From Aneurinibacillus tyrosinisolvens (lineage in GTDB: Bacteria; Bacillota; Bacilli; Aneurinibacillales; Aneurinibacillaceae), in contig NZ_BBWZ01000046.1 of the NCBI RefSeq assembly GCF_001015055.1, positions 1-34,604 on the forward strand: a DNA stretch of 34,604 bases, written 5' to 3'. A program made the position numbers and the translations under genes. Positions 1 to 8,707 of the stretch are shown one piece after another. The notes under the pieces are model-generated. The model worked only from the letters and a program-made list of their open reading frames with translations. It was not told the DNA's origin and made no database searches. Position 1 is the first letter of the stretch; each line of letters begins with the position of its first letter.

Positions 1-246
1 ATTTAAGATAGTCCCTCTTTTTTGCTGTTTAAAGGAATCTTCATCTTGCTACCTCGATTCCTCCTATTTTTTTAATGGACGAACTAGTTAGGTAACAACC
101 TGAGTCCAATCTAATTTTAGGCTCAAGCTGTGCAGATTATTTTTTATACTGAAAATGGTTGACATCTGTCTATCTTGCCTGGTTTTCTCCATACCAACGG
201 CATTTCTACGAAATAGGGCAAACGTAACCATTTTAAAAAAATGGGG

Positions 247-1632
247 TTATTTCATTGGATTTTGCCCATAAATGACTTCTTTTTCTTCATGGCTTCGTTC
301 GAGTTGTTCAATAGAAAGTGCCCGAGTGTGTTTTGTATGGTTCCATTCCTTTTGATTTTTTTTGAAAAAACCGATGATTGTTACGGGTATCCATGATAAA
401 CCGAATAAGTACGATACCACGAACCAGTGTAACTTTTTCCCTTTCTTTTCAAGTATTATGGAAACAATTGGTAAAGAAATGTAGCAGAGAACAAAGGCTG
501 CATAAACCCAGCCATCGAATAAAATGGAACGATCCACGACATTCCCTAAAGCGCCGTCGACTTTATACATGCCTGTATAAGAAAGCAGGGAGAATATCAA
601 TAGAATGAATGCCAAAATAGAACGAGATGGCATTGCCAGGTAGATGGCTGAATCAATCAGCATTAATTTTCTCCGCTTGAATCCCTCCTTTACCAGGGGG
701 ATTGCATACCGGGTCATACAGTCAAAGTGTCCCTGCATCCAGCGAATACGCTGTTTGAAAGATTGCTTGAATCCCAGGGGCTTTTCATCAAATAATTTTG
801 CTTCATGAGCCCATGCGACTCTTTTTCCGGTCTTTAAAATATATCGTTGAGTAAACTCCAGGTCTTCTGTTAATGATGTAGCTCCCCATCCGATTTCCTT
901 TAAAACCTTGGTAGCGACGGTAACGCCCGTTCCACCCAATTGAGCTGTCAACCCCAGATGTTCCCTTGCTAATTGATACATTCTGTTTGTGGACCAGTAG
1001 GCAAATGAATATGATTTTGTTACCCAGGTATCATCCGGATTTTTTGAATCAAGGTACCCCTGAACGACATCATGCCCATCAATTAACTTTGAATTAATAA
1101 TGTTAAGGAAGTCCTTGCTTACAAGGTTATCTGCATCAAACATCATAACTGCATCATATGTTATTCCTTGTCCTTCAAGTTCCCAGAGTCTTTCAAACAT
1201 CCATTCCAGGCCAAAGCCCTTTCCCATTTTAAACGGGTCATGTCTTTCCATTGCTGTTACACCTGTTTTTCTTACTTCCTCTGCAGTCCGATCGCTACAA
1301 TTATCACAAATGACGTAGACATCATACAAATCCTTAGGATAATCCATTTGTTTTAGATTTTCGCAGATTTGGCTGATAACATCTTCTTCATTATGGGCAG
1401 CAACTAAGACAGCAAATTTGTTTATTGGTTCTTTTATTTCTATCTTCTTATCCCTTTTTAGGCCAAGGTAACTCATAACTGTTTGATACCCGACAAAGAA
1501 TAATGAAATACTCTGTACGGCGGAAAGAAAAAAATAGACACCAAGTTCCATGGATTCTCCCCAGCCTTGTGTGAATACCCCGTATGTAAAAGTTACAGCA
1601 AGGCAAAGTAAGATTAAAGATATAAACATCAT
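247..1632 (-). CDS. Family 2 glycosyltransferase, membrane-bound, processive type
   Basis: The 461-residue protein has an N-terminal hydrophobic pair of helices, a cytoplasmic GT-A catalytic domain and several C-terminal membrane helices. This is the layout of cellulose synthase/PNAG synthase-like enzymes that polymerise or transfer sugars at the membrane. The motifs seen, in order, are ICDNCSD and MMFDADN (nucleotide-sugar and metal binding), TEDLEFT (probable catalytic base) and QRIRW (the QxxRW acceptor/processivity motif). The start is an ATGATG doublet after AGGGGTGG. It is divergent from the LTA-synthase-like gene across about 195 bp, which suggests a shared cell-envelope role. Family is clear; sugar and product are unknown. 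Confidence 0.88.
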   Translation of the reverse strand: MMFISLILLCLAVTFTYGVFTQGWGESMELGVYFFLSAVQSISLFFVGYQTVMSYLGLKRDKKIEIKEPINKFAVLVAAHNEEDVISQICENLKQMDYPKDLYDVYVICDNCSDRTAEEVRKTGVTAMERHDPFKMGKGFGLEWMFERLWELEGQGITYDAVMMFDADNLVSKDFLNIINSKLIDGHDVVQGYLDSKNPDDTWVTKSYSFAYWSTNRMYQLAREHLGLTAQLGGTGVTVATKVLKEIGWGATSLTEDLEFTQRYILKTGKRVAWAHEAKLFDEKPLGFKQSFKQRIRWMQGHFDCMTRYAIPLVKEGFKRRKLMLIDSAIYLAMPSRSILAFILLIFSLLSYTGMYKVDGALGNVVDRSILFDGWVYAAFVLCYISLPIVSIILEKKGKKLHWFVVSYLFGLSWIPVTIIGFFKKNQKEWNHTKHTRALSIEQLERSHEEKEVIYGQNPMK

Positions 1633-1828
1633 TCCACCCCTGTATCATTTTGATTTATTTTTTATTATTTCCATTTAAAGACATACAGATACTTATAAAG
1701 AAAAAAGGTATTTGACTTACCAGATTGGGAAATAATTACGGAGGGGAATTTTTATTTAAGAAGAGGAAATTTATTACCTCCTTAAATACCGTCTAAAAAA
1801 AGAAAAAACCTCATTCTAGGAGTATGTT

Positions 1829-3652
1829 ATGCCAAAAAAAGTTACCGTTCTCTGGGTAGTTACTTTTGTTACCATTATTCTTAAAATGCTTTATGTCAAA
1901 TATTCCATTATGGGGAAAATCAATCCTGAAGGGTTTGCTGCAGAGGTATCCTTTTTATTCATCCTTATCTCGCTATTCACGTGGCTAAAAAGGCAGGCTG
2001 TAAATATTTCTCTTCTTTTGCTCAACTTAATCATGACAGTACTGTCAGTAACTACGGTTATGTATTTTAATTATTACCATGCAATTTTTACTTATAAATC
2101 ATTGCATCAGCTACATCAGATCGGAACCGTTAAAGATGGCATATTGGCCCTGTTTAAACCCGTATATTTTTTGTTTTTTGCAGATTTTTTTCTGCTTGCC
2201 GGCTTATATAAAATCAAGCATGTTTTTACTGGGCTATCTATAAATATGAATAAAAAGCTGACATGCATTGCTGCGGTTTTGGTCGTATTTTTTATTTCAT
2301 TAGGAATTTTCAATTCCACGAATACACTCAGTGAAATAAATAAATACGATCAACTGGGTCTTGTTGGATATCAGTTTTCTGCAGCAGCCATTGGAATTAA
2401 GCAACGATTTAAAGCGGAGCAAGTGATAAATGCTGAAACAATCAAACAGAAACAAGGCGACTTCATAACGCATAGGAATAGGAAACTGCATGGCATTGCC
2501 AAAAACAACAATGTAATCGTTGTTCAGCTGGAAGCCATGCAGAATTTCTTAATCAACAAAAAAATAAATGGAAAAGAAGTAACACCACATCTAAATAAAC
2601 TTATAAAAGAGTCTTATTATTTTCCAAACTTCTATACACAAGTAGGAATAGGAAATACATCCGATGCCGAATTCATTACCAATACCTCCATTTATCCATT
2701 AGGTGACATTGCGATGTCTTCAGCAATTGAAAAAAAAAATGTACCTGGATTGCCCAGATTATTGGGTAAACTCGGCTATCACACGGCAACCTTCCATGCA
2801 AACAATATTTCCTTCTGGAACCGTGAAAAACTTTATCAAGCACTTGGGTTTCAAGAATATTTTGATGATAAATATTTTGGGAACGAAGATGTGATTGCAT
2901 ATGGAGTTTCAGATGAGGTTATGTACAAGAAAACAATCGCAAAGCTCTTAGAGTATAACCAAAAAGGGGAGAAATTCTATTCCCATATTATTTCTTTGTC
3001 CAGTCACTTTCCATATAATCTACCTGATACAAAAAAACGTTTTACAGTCGGTTTGCCTGCTGCCTATGATAACTCTCGTGTAGGGTCCTATATTCAAGCT
3101 GTAAGTTATGCTGACTATGCTTTCGGTAAATTCCTTGCCGAATTAAAAAAAGATGGCATGTATGATCATTCGATCATTGTAGTATATGGAGATCATCAAG
3201 GACTTCAAACCGAAAATGAAAAAGATGTGGCACTTGTCCATGAATTATTGGGAAGAAAATACGATACGCTGCTTGATCACCTTAACGTTCCCTTAATTGT
3301 TAAAATTCCTACAGTAACAAAGGGAGAAATCATACAGACAGTAGGGGGACTGGTCGATATTTATCCAACTATTGCAAATTTATTAGGTGCAGACATAAGC
3401 AAAGAAATTGTTTTTGGGACCGACTTAATGAATGCTAACGATCACATGATTGGCATTCGTTTTTATGCACCAACGGGTTCTTATATTAACCAGTCTTTCG
3501 GTTTCACTCCAGGTACAACGAAAAGCAGCGGGAAAATAATGAACTTAAAAGACAGAAAAGTCTCCCCTGCCAACAATGAAGCCTTGAAACTACAGGAGCG
3601 AATGGTAGAGTATCTCAAATTATCTGATGAATATGTTAGAGCGTTAAAATAA
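1829..3652 (+). CDS. LTA synthase family protein (membrane sulfatase-fold phosphoglycerol transferase)
   Basis: The 607-residue protein has about five N-terminal membrane helices (residues 1-170) followed by a large extracellular sulfatase/alkaline-phosphatase-fold domain. GIGNTSDAEF places the expected catalytic threonine at residue 277, and YGDHQG near residue 450 supplies metal ligands. LtaS, YfnI, YqgS and YvgJ of Bacillus have this layout: they transfer glycerol phosphate from phosphatidylglycerol to build or prime lipoteichoic acid. TAGGAG lies 7 nt before the ATG. It is a single gene closed by a terminator at 3715. Which paralogue it corresponds to cannot be decided here. Confidence 0.9.
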   Translation: MPKKVTVLWVVTFVTIILKMLYVKYSIMGKINPEGFAAEVSFLFILISLFTWLKRQAVNISLLLLNLIMTVLSVTTVMYFNYYHAIFTYKSLHQLHQIGTVKDGILALFKPVYFLFFADFFLLAGLYKIKHVFTGLSINMNKKLTCIAAVLVVFFISLGIFNSTNTLSEINKYDQLGLVGYQFSAAAIGIKQRFKAEQVINAETIKQKQGDFITHRNRKLHGIAKNNNVIVVQLEAMQNFLINKKINGKEVTPHLNKLIKESYYFPNFYTQVGIGNTSDAEFITNTSIYPLGDIAMSSAIEKKNVPGLPRLLGKLGYHTATFHANNISFWNREKLYQALGFQEYFDDKYFGNEDVIAYGVSDEVMYKKTIAKLLEYNQKGEKFYSHIISLSSHFPYNLPDTKKRFTVGLPAAYDNSRVGSYIQAVSYADYAFGKFLAELKKDGMYDHSIIVVYGDHQGLQTENEKDVALVHELLGRKYDTLLDHLNVPLIVKIPTVTKGEIIQTVGGLVDIYPTIANLLGADISKEIVFGTDLMNANDHMIGIRFYAPTGSYINQSFGFTPGTTKSSGKIMNLKDRKVSPANNEALKLQERMVEYLKLSDEYVRALK

Positions 3653-3714
3653 ATGAAAATCATCTAGTTATTCGACGCGCCATTGATGGCAGGTCTTAAA
3701 CAACGCTTTGTTAT

Positions 3715-3740
3715 AAATCGTCCACCCGGACGATTTTTTA
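3715..3740 (+). terminator. Rho-independent terminator of the LTA-synthase-like gene
   Basis: AAATCGTCC pairs with GGACGATTT around an ACCC loop and runs into a T tract. Confidence 0.85.
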
Positions 3741-3807
3741 TTTTGCAGCCTGCGTCTTGCTCAGCAAAATCATAGTTTAAAGAAGTAATAAAATAGGATT
3801 CGCTTTC

Positions 3808-3866
3808 TTTTCAAAAATAACAGAATAGTCTATAATTATGGACGTGACCTAAATTCAACCGTTAAA
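3808..3866 (+). promoter_or_regulatory. Sigma-A promoter with candidate operator, copy 1 (permease operon)
   Basis: TTTTCA (3808-3813), a 17-bp spacer and TATAAT (3831-3836) form a sigma-A promoter. From the -10 box onward the sequence (3831-3863) aligns without gaps to the promoter at 7407. The shared core is GGnCrTrACCTnAAnTCrACC, covering the predicted start site. That position suits a repressor. The regulator encoded at 6037 is the obvious candidate; this is inference. Confidence 0.7.
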
Positions 3867-3890
3867 AAAAAGAAAAAAGGAGGGGGTTTC

Positions 3891-5189
3891 TTGCATCGCT
3901 TAATTACGATAACAACCTTATTAGCAGGCGTTCAATGGCTCTTTTTTATGTTCGCTAATACGGTTGTCATTCCAATATCTGTTGGAGCAGCCTTTCATCT
4001 GTCCGCAGGTGAAATCTCCTCGGCACTGCAGCGTTCCTTCATTTACACAGGCATCGCCTGTGTGCTTCAAGCCGCAATCGGGCACCGGCTGCCGCTCATG
4101 GAAGGACAATCCGGCTTATGGTGGGGCGTTATTCTAAGTTTATGTGCATCGGCTGCCTCCAGCCAGATGAGCCTGTCTTTACTTGGCGGCGGCCTCGCCA
4201 CCGGGATTATCCTTTCCGGGATTGTCATTGCAATTTTAGGCGCTTTAGGAATCGGCGCACTTCTGAAGAAAATCTTTACACCTATCGTTATGAGCGTTTT
4301 TCTCTTGCTTCTGGCCAGCCAATTGATTTCTATCTTTACCAAAGGCATGCTCGGTCTATCAACCAGCCCCCATATTGATGTAAAAGCAGCATTATTGTCC
4401 GTATTTTTAATTATTTTGGTTAGCTGGTTAAATATCAAAGGGCGCGGAAAAATCAGCAATTTTTCTATTTTAATCGGGATTGTAGTTGGATGGATTCTAT
4501 ACGTTATTCTTTTTGGCGCCAGAGCGCCTGCTCAAACAGCGGACGTTTCCCTGATTTCCTTCTTTCCCTGGGGAAGGCCTAATTTCGAGTGGGGGATTGT
4601 GCTGACTGCCCTGCTAACCGGCTTGATTAATACAACGAACACGGTAGCTACGCTTCGGGGAGTTGAGCCGCTTTGTGAGAAGAAGACGACGGACGGGCAA
4701 TATCAACGTTCCTTTCTGCTAACAGGAATCAATTCTGTAGTTTCCGGATTGCTGGGGATGGTCCCTTACGCTCCGTATACTTCATCCCTTGGCTTTTTGC
4801 AGTCCACCCGGATTTTAGAGAGATCGGCCTTTATTGTCGGAGGGCTGGTGTTTATCCTGCTTGGCCTTATTCCCATTCTCAGTTCCTTATTCGCCACGAT
4901 GCCGATAAGCGTAGGGGATGCAGTGTTGTTTGTCGCCTACTTGCAGCTATTTGGTTCGGCTTTAAAAAATATAGAAGGAATTCAGTTCAGTTCCAGGACG
5001 ATTTATCGTATCGCAGGCCCTGCATTACTTGGCATTGCGCTGCTTACGTTACCCGCTGAAGCGTTTCTTTCTTTTCCGATGTCGATTCGTCCTCTAATCA
5101 GCAACGGGCTACTGGTTGGGATTCTTGTGTCGCTTGTCCTTGAGAACACCGTAAATTGGGCTCGTTTGGAACAAAAGGAGGTGAATTGA
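3891..5189 (+). CDS. NCS2-family purine/pyrimidine permease (YwdJ-like)
   Basis: The 432-residue polytopic protein (about 12-14 membrane helices) belongs to the UraA/XanQ nucleobase:cation symporter-2 family. The segment LMEGQSGLWWG near residue 70 matches the conserved family region, and ALLTGLINTTNT near residue 245 corresponds to the substrate-site helix. It probably imports a nucleobase or a derivative such as a hydantoin-like compound. The start is TTG, 4 nt after AGGAGGGGG; no ATG is better placed. Its last codons carry the ribosome binding site of the next gene, so translation is probably coupled. It is the first gene of a three-gene unit ending with the regulator. Confidence 0.85.
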   Translation: MHRLITITTLLAGVQWLFFMFANTVVIPISVGAAFHLSAGEISSALQRSFIYTGIACVLQAAIGHRLPLMEGQSGLWWGVILSLCASAASSQMSLSLLGGGLATGIILSGIVIAILGALGIGALLKKIFTPIVMSVFLLLLASQLISIFTKGMLGLSTSPHIDVKAALLSVFLIILVSWLNIKGRGKISNFSILIGIVVGWILYVILFGARAPAQTADVSLISFFPWGRPNFEWGIVLTALLTGLINTTNTVATLRGVEPLCEKKTTDGQYQRSFLLTGINSVVSGLLGMVPYAPYTSSLGFLQSTRILERSAFIVGGLVFILLGLIPILSSLFATMPISVGDAVLFVAYLQLFGSALKNIEGIQFSSRTIYRIAGPALLGIALLTLPAEAFLSFPMSIRPLISNGLLVGILVSLVLENTVNWARLEQKEVN

Positions 5190-5191
5190 AT

Positions 5192-6025
5192 ATGTTTTTT
5201 CTTGCCCTGACCAGTTCCTTTTTAAATGCGGTGAATGCCTTGTATGCGAAAAAAATCACGGTGCAAATGAAGGACAATAACAGTTTCATCGTAGTTTCTT
5301 TTCTGCTGGTTGGTCTTATGCTTGGCTGCGTTATGCCGTGGTATTATTCGTTTTCCATTACACCGGCTTCCATCGGCTTACTGGTCGTTGTGATTGCTTT
5401 GGATACCGTGTCCAATGTCTTGTTTTTCTTAGCGCTTGGGCGAATCCAGGTATCCCACCTGGCTGTATATACGGCGCTTACCCCGCTGTTCACGTTTATT
5501 CCAAACAGCATGCTGCACGGGTTTAATGTACATATTTTAATCCCGGTTCTGCTTATCGTGCTTGGTGTCTATTTTCTCAACGTAAAAGGGAGAAACCTCC
5601 TTACTCCATTGATAGAGCTTAAAAAAACGGGGAATTTATTAGGGCTTGCTACCGCTGTTTTTTCGGGTCTCAGCATGGTTCCGACCCAGCAGCTTCTTGT
5701 GCATCAATGGGTCAATGCCCCTACGCTTTACTTTTTCCGCGCATGTGGAATTGCGCTCATTATTTACTTGTTGTATCGGCCCAAACTATGGTTTCCGGAA
5801 CTTGGTACACACTTATCCATTCGCAGCCTGCTTGCGGTCATCCAATGGGTCTCCCTGCTTTCCGCTCTGCGGCTGGCCGATGGGACACTCGTGGTAGCTT
5901 TGGCGTATACGTCGCCGCTGTTCGCCTTATTCTTAGCACGCATTTATTATAAGGAGCCAATTACGACGGCCAAGCTAATCGCCTGCTGTATTACGATTTT
6001 AGGTATTTTATTTATCATGAAATGA
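5192..6025 (+). CDS. EamA/DMT-family transporter
   Basis: The 277-residue protein has ten predicted membrane helices in two EamA halves. I chose ATG 5192 because AAAGGAGGTG lies just before it, overlapping the end of the permease gene; an upstream GTG-like extension would lie inside the permease. DMT proteins usually export metabolites or amino acids. Together with an importer and two amidases, this one may expel a by-product. The substrate is unknown. Its stop overlaps the start region of the regulator, so the three genes form an operon. Confidence 0.85.
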   Translation: MFFLALTSSFLNAVNALYAKKITVQMKDNNSFIVVSFLLVGLMLGCVMPWYYSFSITPASIGLLVVVIALDTVSNVLFFLALGRIQVSHLAVYTALTPLFTFIPNSMLHGFNVHILIPVLLIVLGVYFLNVKGRNLLTPLIELKKTGNLLGLATAVFSGLSMVPTQQLLVHQWVNAPTLYFFRACGIALIIYLLYRPKLWFPELGTHLSIRSLLAVIQWVSLLSALRLADGTLVVALAYTSPLFALFLARIYYKEPITTAKLIACCITILGILFIMK

Positions 6026-6036
6026 CGGAGGGCAAG

Positions 6037-7341
6037 ATGAGAAAAATACGTTTAGGTTTACTCGGAGCGGATGACTCGATCGGCGTTATTCAATCAGTCA
6101 TAAGCGAATACCCTGAATTCGAATGCGTACCGATTGTTTATTGGCGGGAAGAGGAAATTGTTGATCTTCTAAAACCGGTTGCGAATGACTTTGATATCTG
6201 GCTCTTTTCCGGTAAGGTCCCTTATTCCATCGCAAAAAGCTGGGGCGGAATTACAAAGCCGATGTTTTTTACACCGCATACCGGCTCAAGCCTCTATAAA
6301 ACCCTGCTGCAAATCTCTTATCATGAACAAATTCCGATGGAACAGATCAGCTTCGATAACTACCATCCTGATGAACTCGAACGCATTCTGGACGAGGCGG
6401 AAATTAAAACAAGCCATCTATTTCTCAAACATTATGAAGGGGACATTGATGCACATGAACTGGCGGCCTACCATTATGAATTGTGGAAGAGCGGGAAAAC
6501 GAAAGCGGCCGTAACATGCCTTCGGACCGCTTATTTGGAGCTTGAGCAGATGGGTGTCCCTGTTTACCGTGTGCTTCCCGCTAAGCCGGCCATCCATTCT
6601 GTGCTGAATCTGGCCCTGCGCACTTATGAAATGCTGCATTTTAAAGAAAGCCAGATTGCTGTTCAAATGATTGAAATCGATTCCTATGTAGGGATGGCGA
6701 AGGACACTTTTTCAACGGATGAGATTTATAAAATAGAAATCAAAATTGCGGAGAAGCTGCTCACTTACGCCAACAAAATCCATGGCTCCCTTAAATCAGC
6801 CGGCCCTGGCAGGTATGTGATTTTTACAACGCGCGGTTTATTGCAAAATATTACGGGTGAATTTACGGTTATCCCTGATTTGGAAGACCTCGGCCAGTTA
6901 AAGAAAGAAGTAATGACGTGCGGTATCGGAATTGGCAAGACGGCGTATGAAGCGGAAATCAATGCCGGGCGGGCTTTATTTCATGCCAGAGAATACGGAA
7001 AAGGGAGCTGGATGGTTGGCTTTGATAATAAAACGATAGCAGGACCACTGGGAAGGGAAGAGCAAATCACACACGCGTATGCTTCAAAGGAGCTGCAGAA
7101 AGTAAGCGAGCAGACATCCCTCAGCATTTCTACATTAAGTAAACTGAAATCCATCCTCGGAAAAATAGGAAAGAATGAAATTGGTGCCCATGAACTGGCG
7201 CAGTATATGCAGATTATGCCGAGAAGCGCGCGCCGGATTCTGACTGAACTGGAGGAGAACGGGATTGCGCAGGTCGTGGGTGAGGAGACCCCTTATTCTC
7301 GTGGCAGACCGAGAAAAATTTACAATATTTCTTTAGATTAA
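6037..7341 (+). CDS. Three-part transcriptional regulator: sensor-like N domain, GGDEF-like domain, C-terminal winged helix
   Basis: The protein is about 434 residues. The N-terminal 190 begin with a Rossmann-like strand (IRLGLLGADDSIGVIQ), reminiscent of PrpR-N or binding-protein-like sensors. Around residues 285-320 the motif GIGIGKTAYEAEINAGRAL resembles degenerate GGDEF/GTP-cyclohydrolase-III-fold domains, without a GGDEF catalytic signature. The last 70 residues form a winged helix ending in GRPRKIYNI. ATG 6037 follows GGAGGG; ATG 6022, overlapping the previous stop, is an alternative. It lies in the permease operon and next to a second promoter with the same sequence block, so it probably controls both units. 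The ligand is unknown. Domain names are my reading of motifs, not searches. Confidence 0.7.
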   Translation: MRKIRLGLLGADDSIGVIQSVISEYPEFECVPIVYWREEEIVDLLKPVANDFDIWLFSGKVPYSIAKSWGGITKPMFFTPHTGSSLYKTLLQISYHEQIPMEQISFDNYHPDELERILDEAEIKTSHLFLKHYEGDIDAHELAAYHYELWKSGKTKAAVTCLRTAYLELEQMGVPVYRVLPAKPAIHSVLNLALRTYEMLHFKESQIAVQMIEIDSYVGMAKDTFSTDEIYKIEIKIAEKLLTYANKIHGSLKSAGPGRYVIFTTRGLLQNITGEFTVIPDLEDLGQLKKEVMTCGIGIGKTAYEAEINAGRALFHAREYGKGSWMVGFDNKTIAGPLGREEQITHAYASKELQKVSEQTSLSISTLSKLKSILGKIGKNEIGAHELAQYMQIMPRSARRILTELEENGIAQVVGEETPYSRGRPRKIYNISLD

Positions 7342-7383
7342 AGCACGCGGATCATGTAACTGCATTTTTCTAAAAAATTCATC

Positions 7384-7442
7384 TTAACAAAATAGAACAA
7401 TAATTATATAATTATGGTCATAACCTTAAATCGACCTTAAAT
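7384..7442 (+). promoter_or_regulatory. Sigma-A promoter with candidate operator, copy 2 (amidase operon)
   Basis: TTAACA (7384-7389), a 17-bp spacer and TATAAT (7407-7412) are near consensus. The following GGTCATAACCTTAAATCGAC repeats the block at 3840-3860 at the same distance from the -10. It contains an imperfect palindrome, GGTCATAACC, and an outer GGTC...GACC pair. It is probably the operator of the 6037 regulator. Confidence 0.72.
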
Positions 7443-7469
7443 AAATTGAATTTTACAGCGGGAGGAAAA

Positions 7470-8699
7470 ATGATTAATCAGGACAGATTATGGAATCGCC
7501 TTATGGAATTAGGCTCGATAGGGAAGCAAGCGTCCGGCGGAATCACTCGTTTATCCTTTAGTGAAGAGGAGCGGGCAGCCAAAAGAAAAGTTGCTTCATA
7601 TATGGAGGAAGCTGGGCTTACAGTCTATGAAGACGCCGTGGGAAATCTAATCGGCCGCAGGGAAGGAAGAAATCAGGACGCGCCGGTTGTACTCGTCGGG
7701 TCACATGTCGATTCGGTATACAACGGCGGGAATTTCGATGGACCGCTCGGCGTGCTCTCCGGCATTGAAATTCTGCACACGATGAATGAGCAAGAGATCG
7801 TCACGGAGCACCCGATTGAAGTGGTTGCCTTTACCGATGAAGAAGGAGCAAGATTCAGCTTCGGGATGATCGGGAGCCGGGGAATTGCCGGAACGCTCGT
7901 CCGCGATCAATTGCAAAATAAGGATCAGCAGGGGATTACAATCGCCGAAGCGATGAGCGAAGCCGGATATGACCCTTCTGCCATCGGCCAGGCAGCGCGG
8001 CCTAAGGGTACGGTGAAGGCTTATGTAGAATTGCATATCGAACAGGGAAAAATTCTTGAGAAGCGCAATGCATCCGTTGGTGTTGTTACGGGAATCGCGG
8101 GTCCTTTATGGCTCAAATTCGTGATCAAAGGAGAGGCGGGGCATGCGGGGACGACTCCAATGAACGATCGCAATGATGCCCTCGTTGCAGCTGCCGGAAT
8201 CATTCAACTTATTGAAGAAGAAGCAGCTAAGACCGGTTCCACCGTTGGAACCGTCGGGCAGTTGCAGCTATATCCTGGCGGCATCAACATTATTCCCGGA
8301 AAGGTTGAGTTTACCCTCGATCTTCGGGATATAGATGAAGCGGTCCGCGATAAGGTGGAACAGCGGATTGTAACAGGAGCTGAGAGGCTGTGTGAACAGC
8401 GCAGCGTCCGTTTAAAAACAGAAGTGCTACAGCGTGTCGCCCCTGCGCCGTGTTCCAGTGTCATTCAGGAGAAAGCCAAGGAGGCGTGCGTAAAACTCGG
8501 TCTGGAACCTATTTCCCTTCCAAGCGGAGCCGGACACGATGGCATGCAGCTTACTGAGCTTTGTCCCATGGGGATGCTATTTATCCGCTCAAAAGACGGA
8601 ATTAGCCATAATCCTGCGGAGTGGAGTTCTAAAGAAGATTGCGCAGACGGTGCCAATGTACTGTATGATACCGTCCTTCAGTTAGCTACTAAAGAGTAG
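7470..8699 (+). CDS. Zn-dependent hydantoinase/carbamoylase-family amidase (M20)
   Basis: The 409-residue cytoplasmic amidase belongs to the N-carbamoyl-L-amino-acid hydrolase/allantoate amidohydrolase/beta-ureidopropionase group. Metal and substrate motifs seen are SHVDSVYNGGNFDGPLG (His and bridging Asp), DEEGARF (Glu pair), ELHIEQG (His) and PSGAGHDGM. It hydrolyses an N-carbamoyl or ureido bond, giving an amine, CO2 and ammonia. ATG 7470 follows GGGAGGAAAA; the in-frame TTG at 7446 has no ribosome binding site. It forms a unit with the M20 amidohydrolase 8 bp downstream. The upstream nucleobase permease suggests a ring-opened purine, pyrimidine or hydantoin product as substrate, but the exact one cannot be read. 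Confidence 0.86.
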   Translation: MINQDRLWNRLMELGSIGKQASGGITRLSFSEEERAAKRKVASYMEEAGLTVYEDAVGNLIGRREGRNQDAPVVLVGSHVDSVYNGGNFDGPLGVLSGIEILHTMNEQEIVTEHPIEVVAFTDEEGARFSFGMIGSRGIAGTLVRDQLQNKDQQGITIAEAMSEAGYDPSAIGQAARPKGTVKAYVELHIEQGKILEKRNASVGVVTGIAGPLWLKFVIKGEAGHAGTTPMNDRNDALVAAAGIIQLIEEEAAKTGSTVGTVGQLQLYPGGINIIPGKVEFTLDLRDIDEAVRDKVEQRIVTGAERLCEQRSVRLKTEVLQRVAPAPCSSVIQEKAKEACVKLGLEPISLPSGAGHDGMQLTELCPMGMLFIRSKDGISHNPAEWSSKEDCADGANVLYDTVLQLATKE

Positions 8700-8707
8700 A
8701 GGAGCGT

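Noticed and set aside
1..246. Terminator or partial gene downstream of the glycosyltransferase
   Set aside because: I see only a weak A/T-rich stem near 227-250 and no convincing coding sequence; nothing is annotated there.
1741..1828. GGAGG...CCTCC pairing in the leader of the LTA-synthase-like gene as an RNA switch
   Set aside because: Pairing is only 5-6 bp over a long loop and involves neither the real ribosome binding site nor a terminator.
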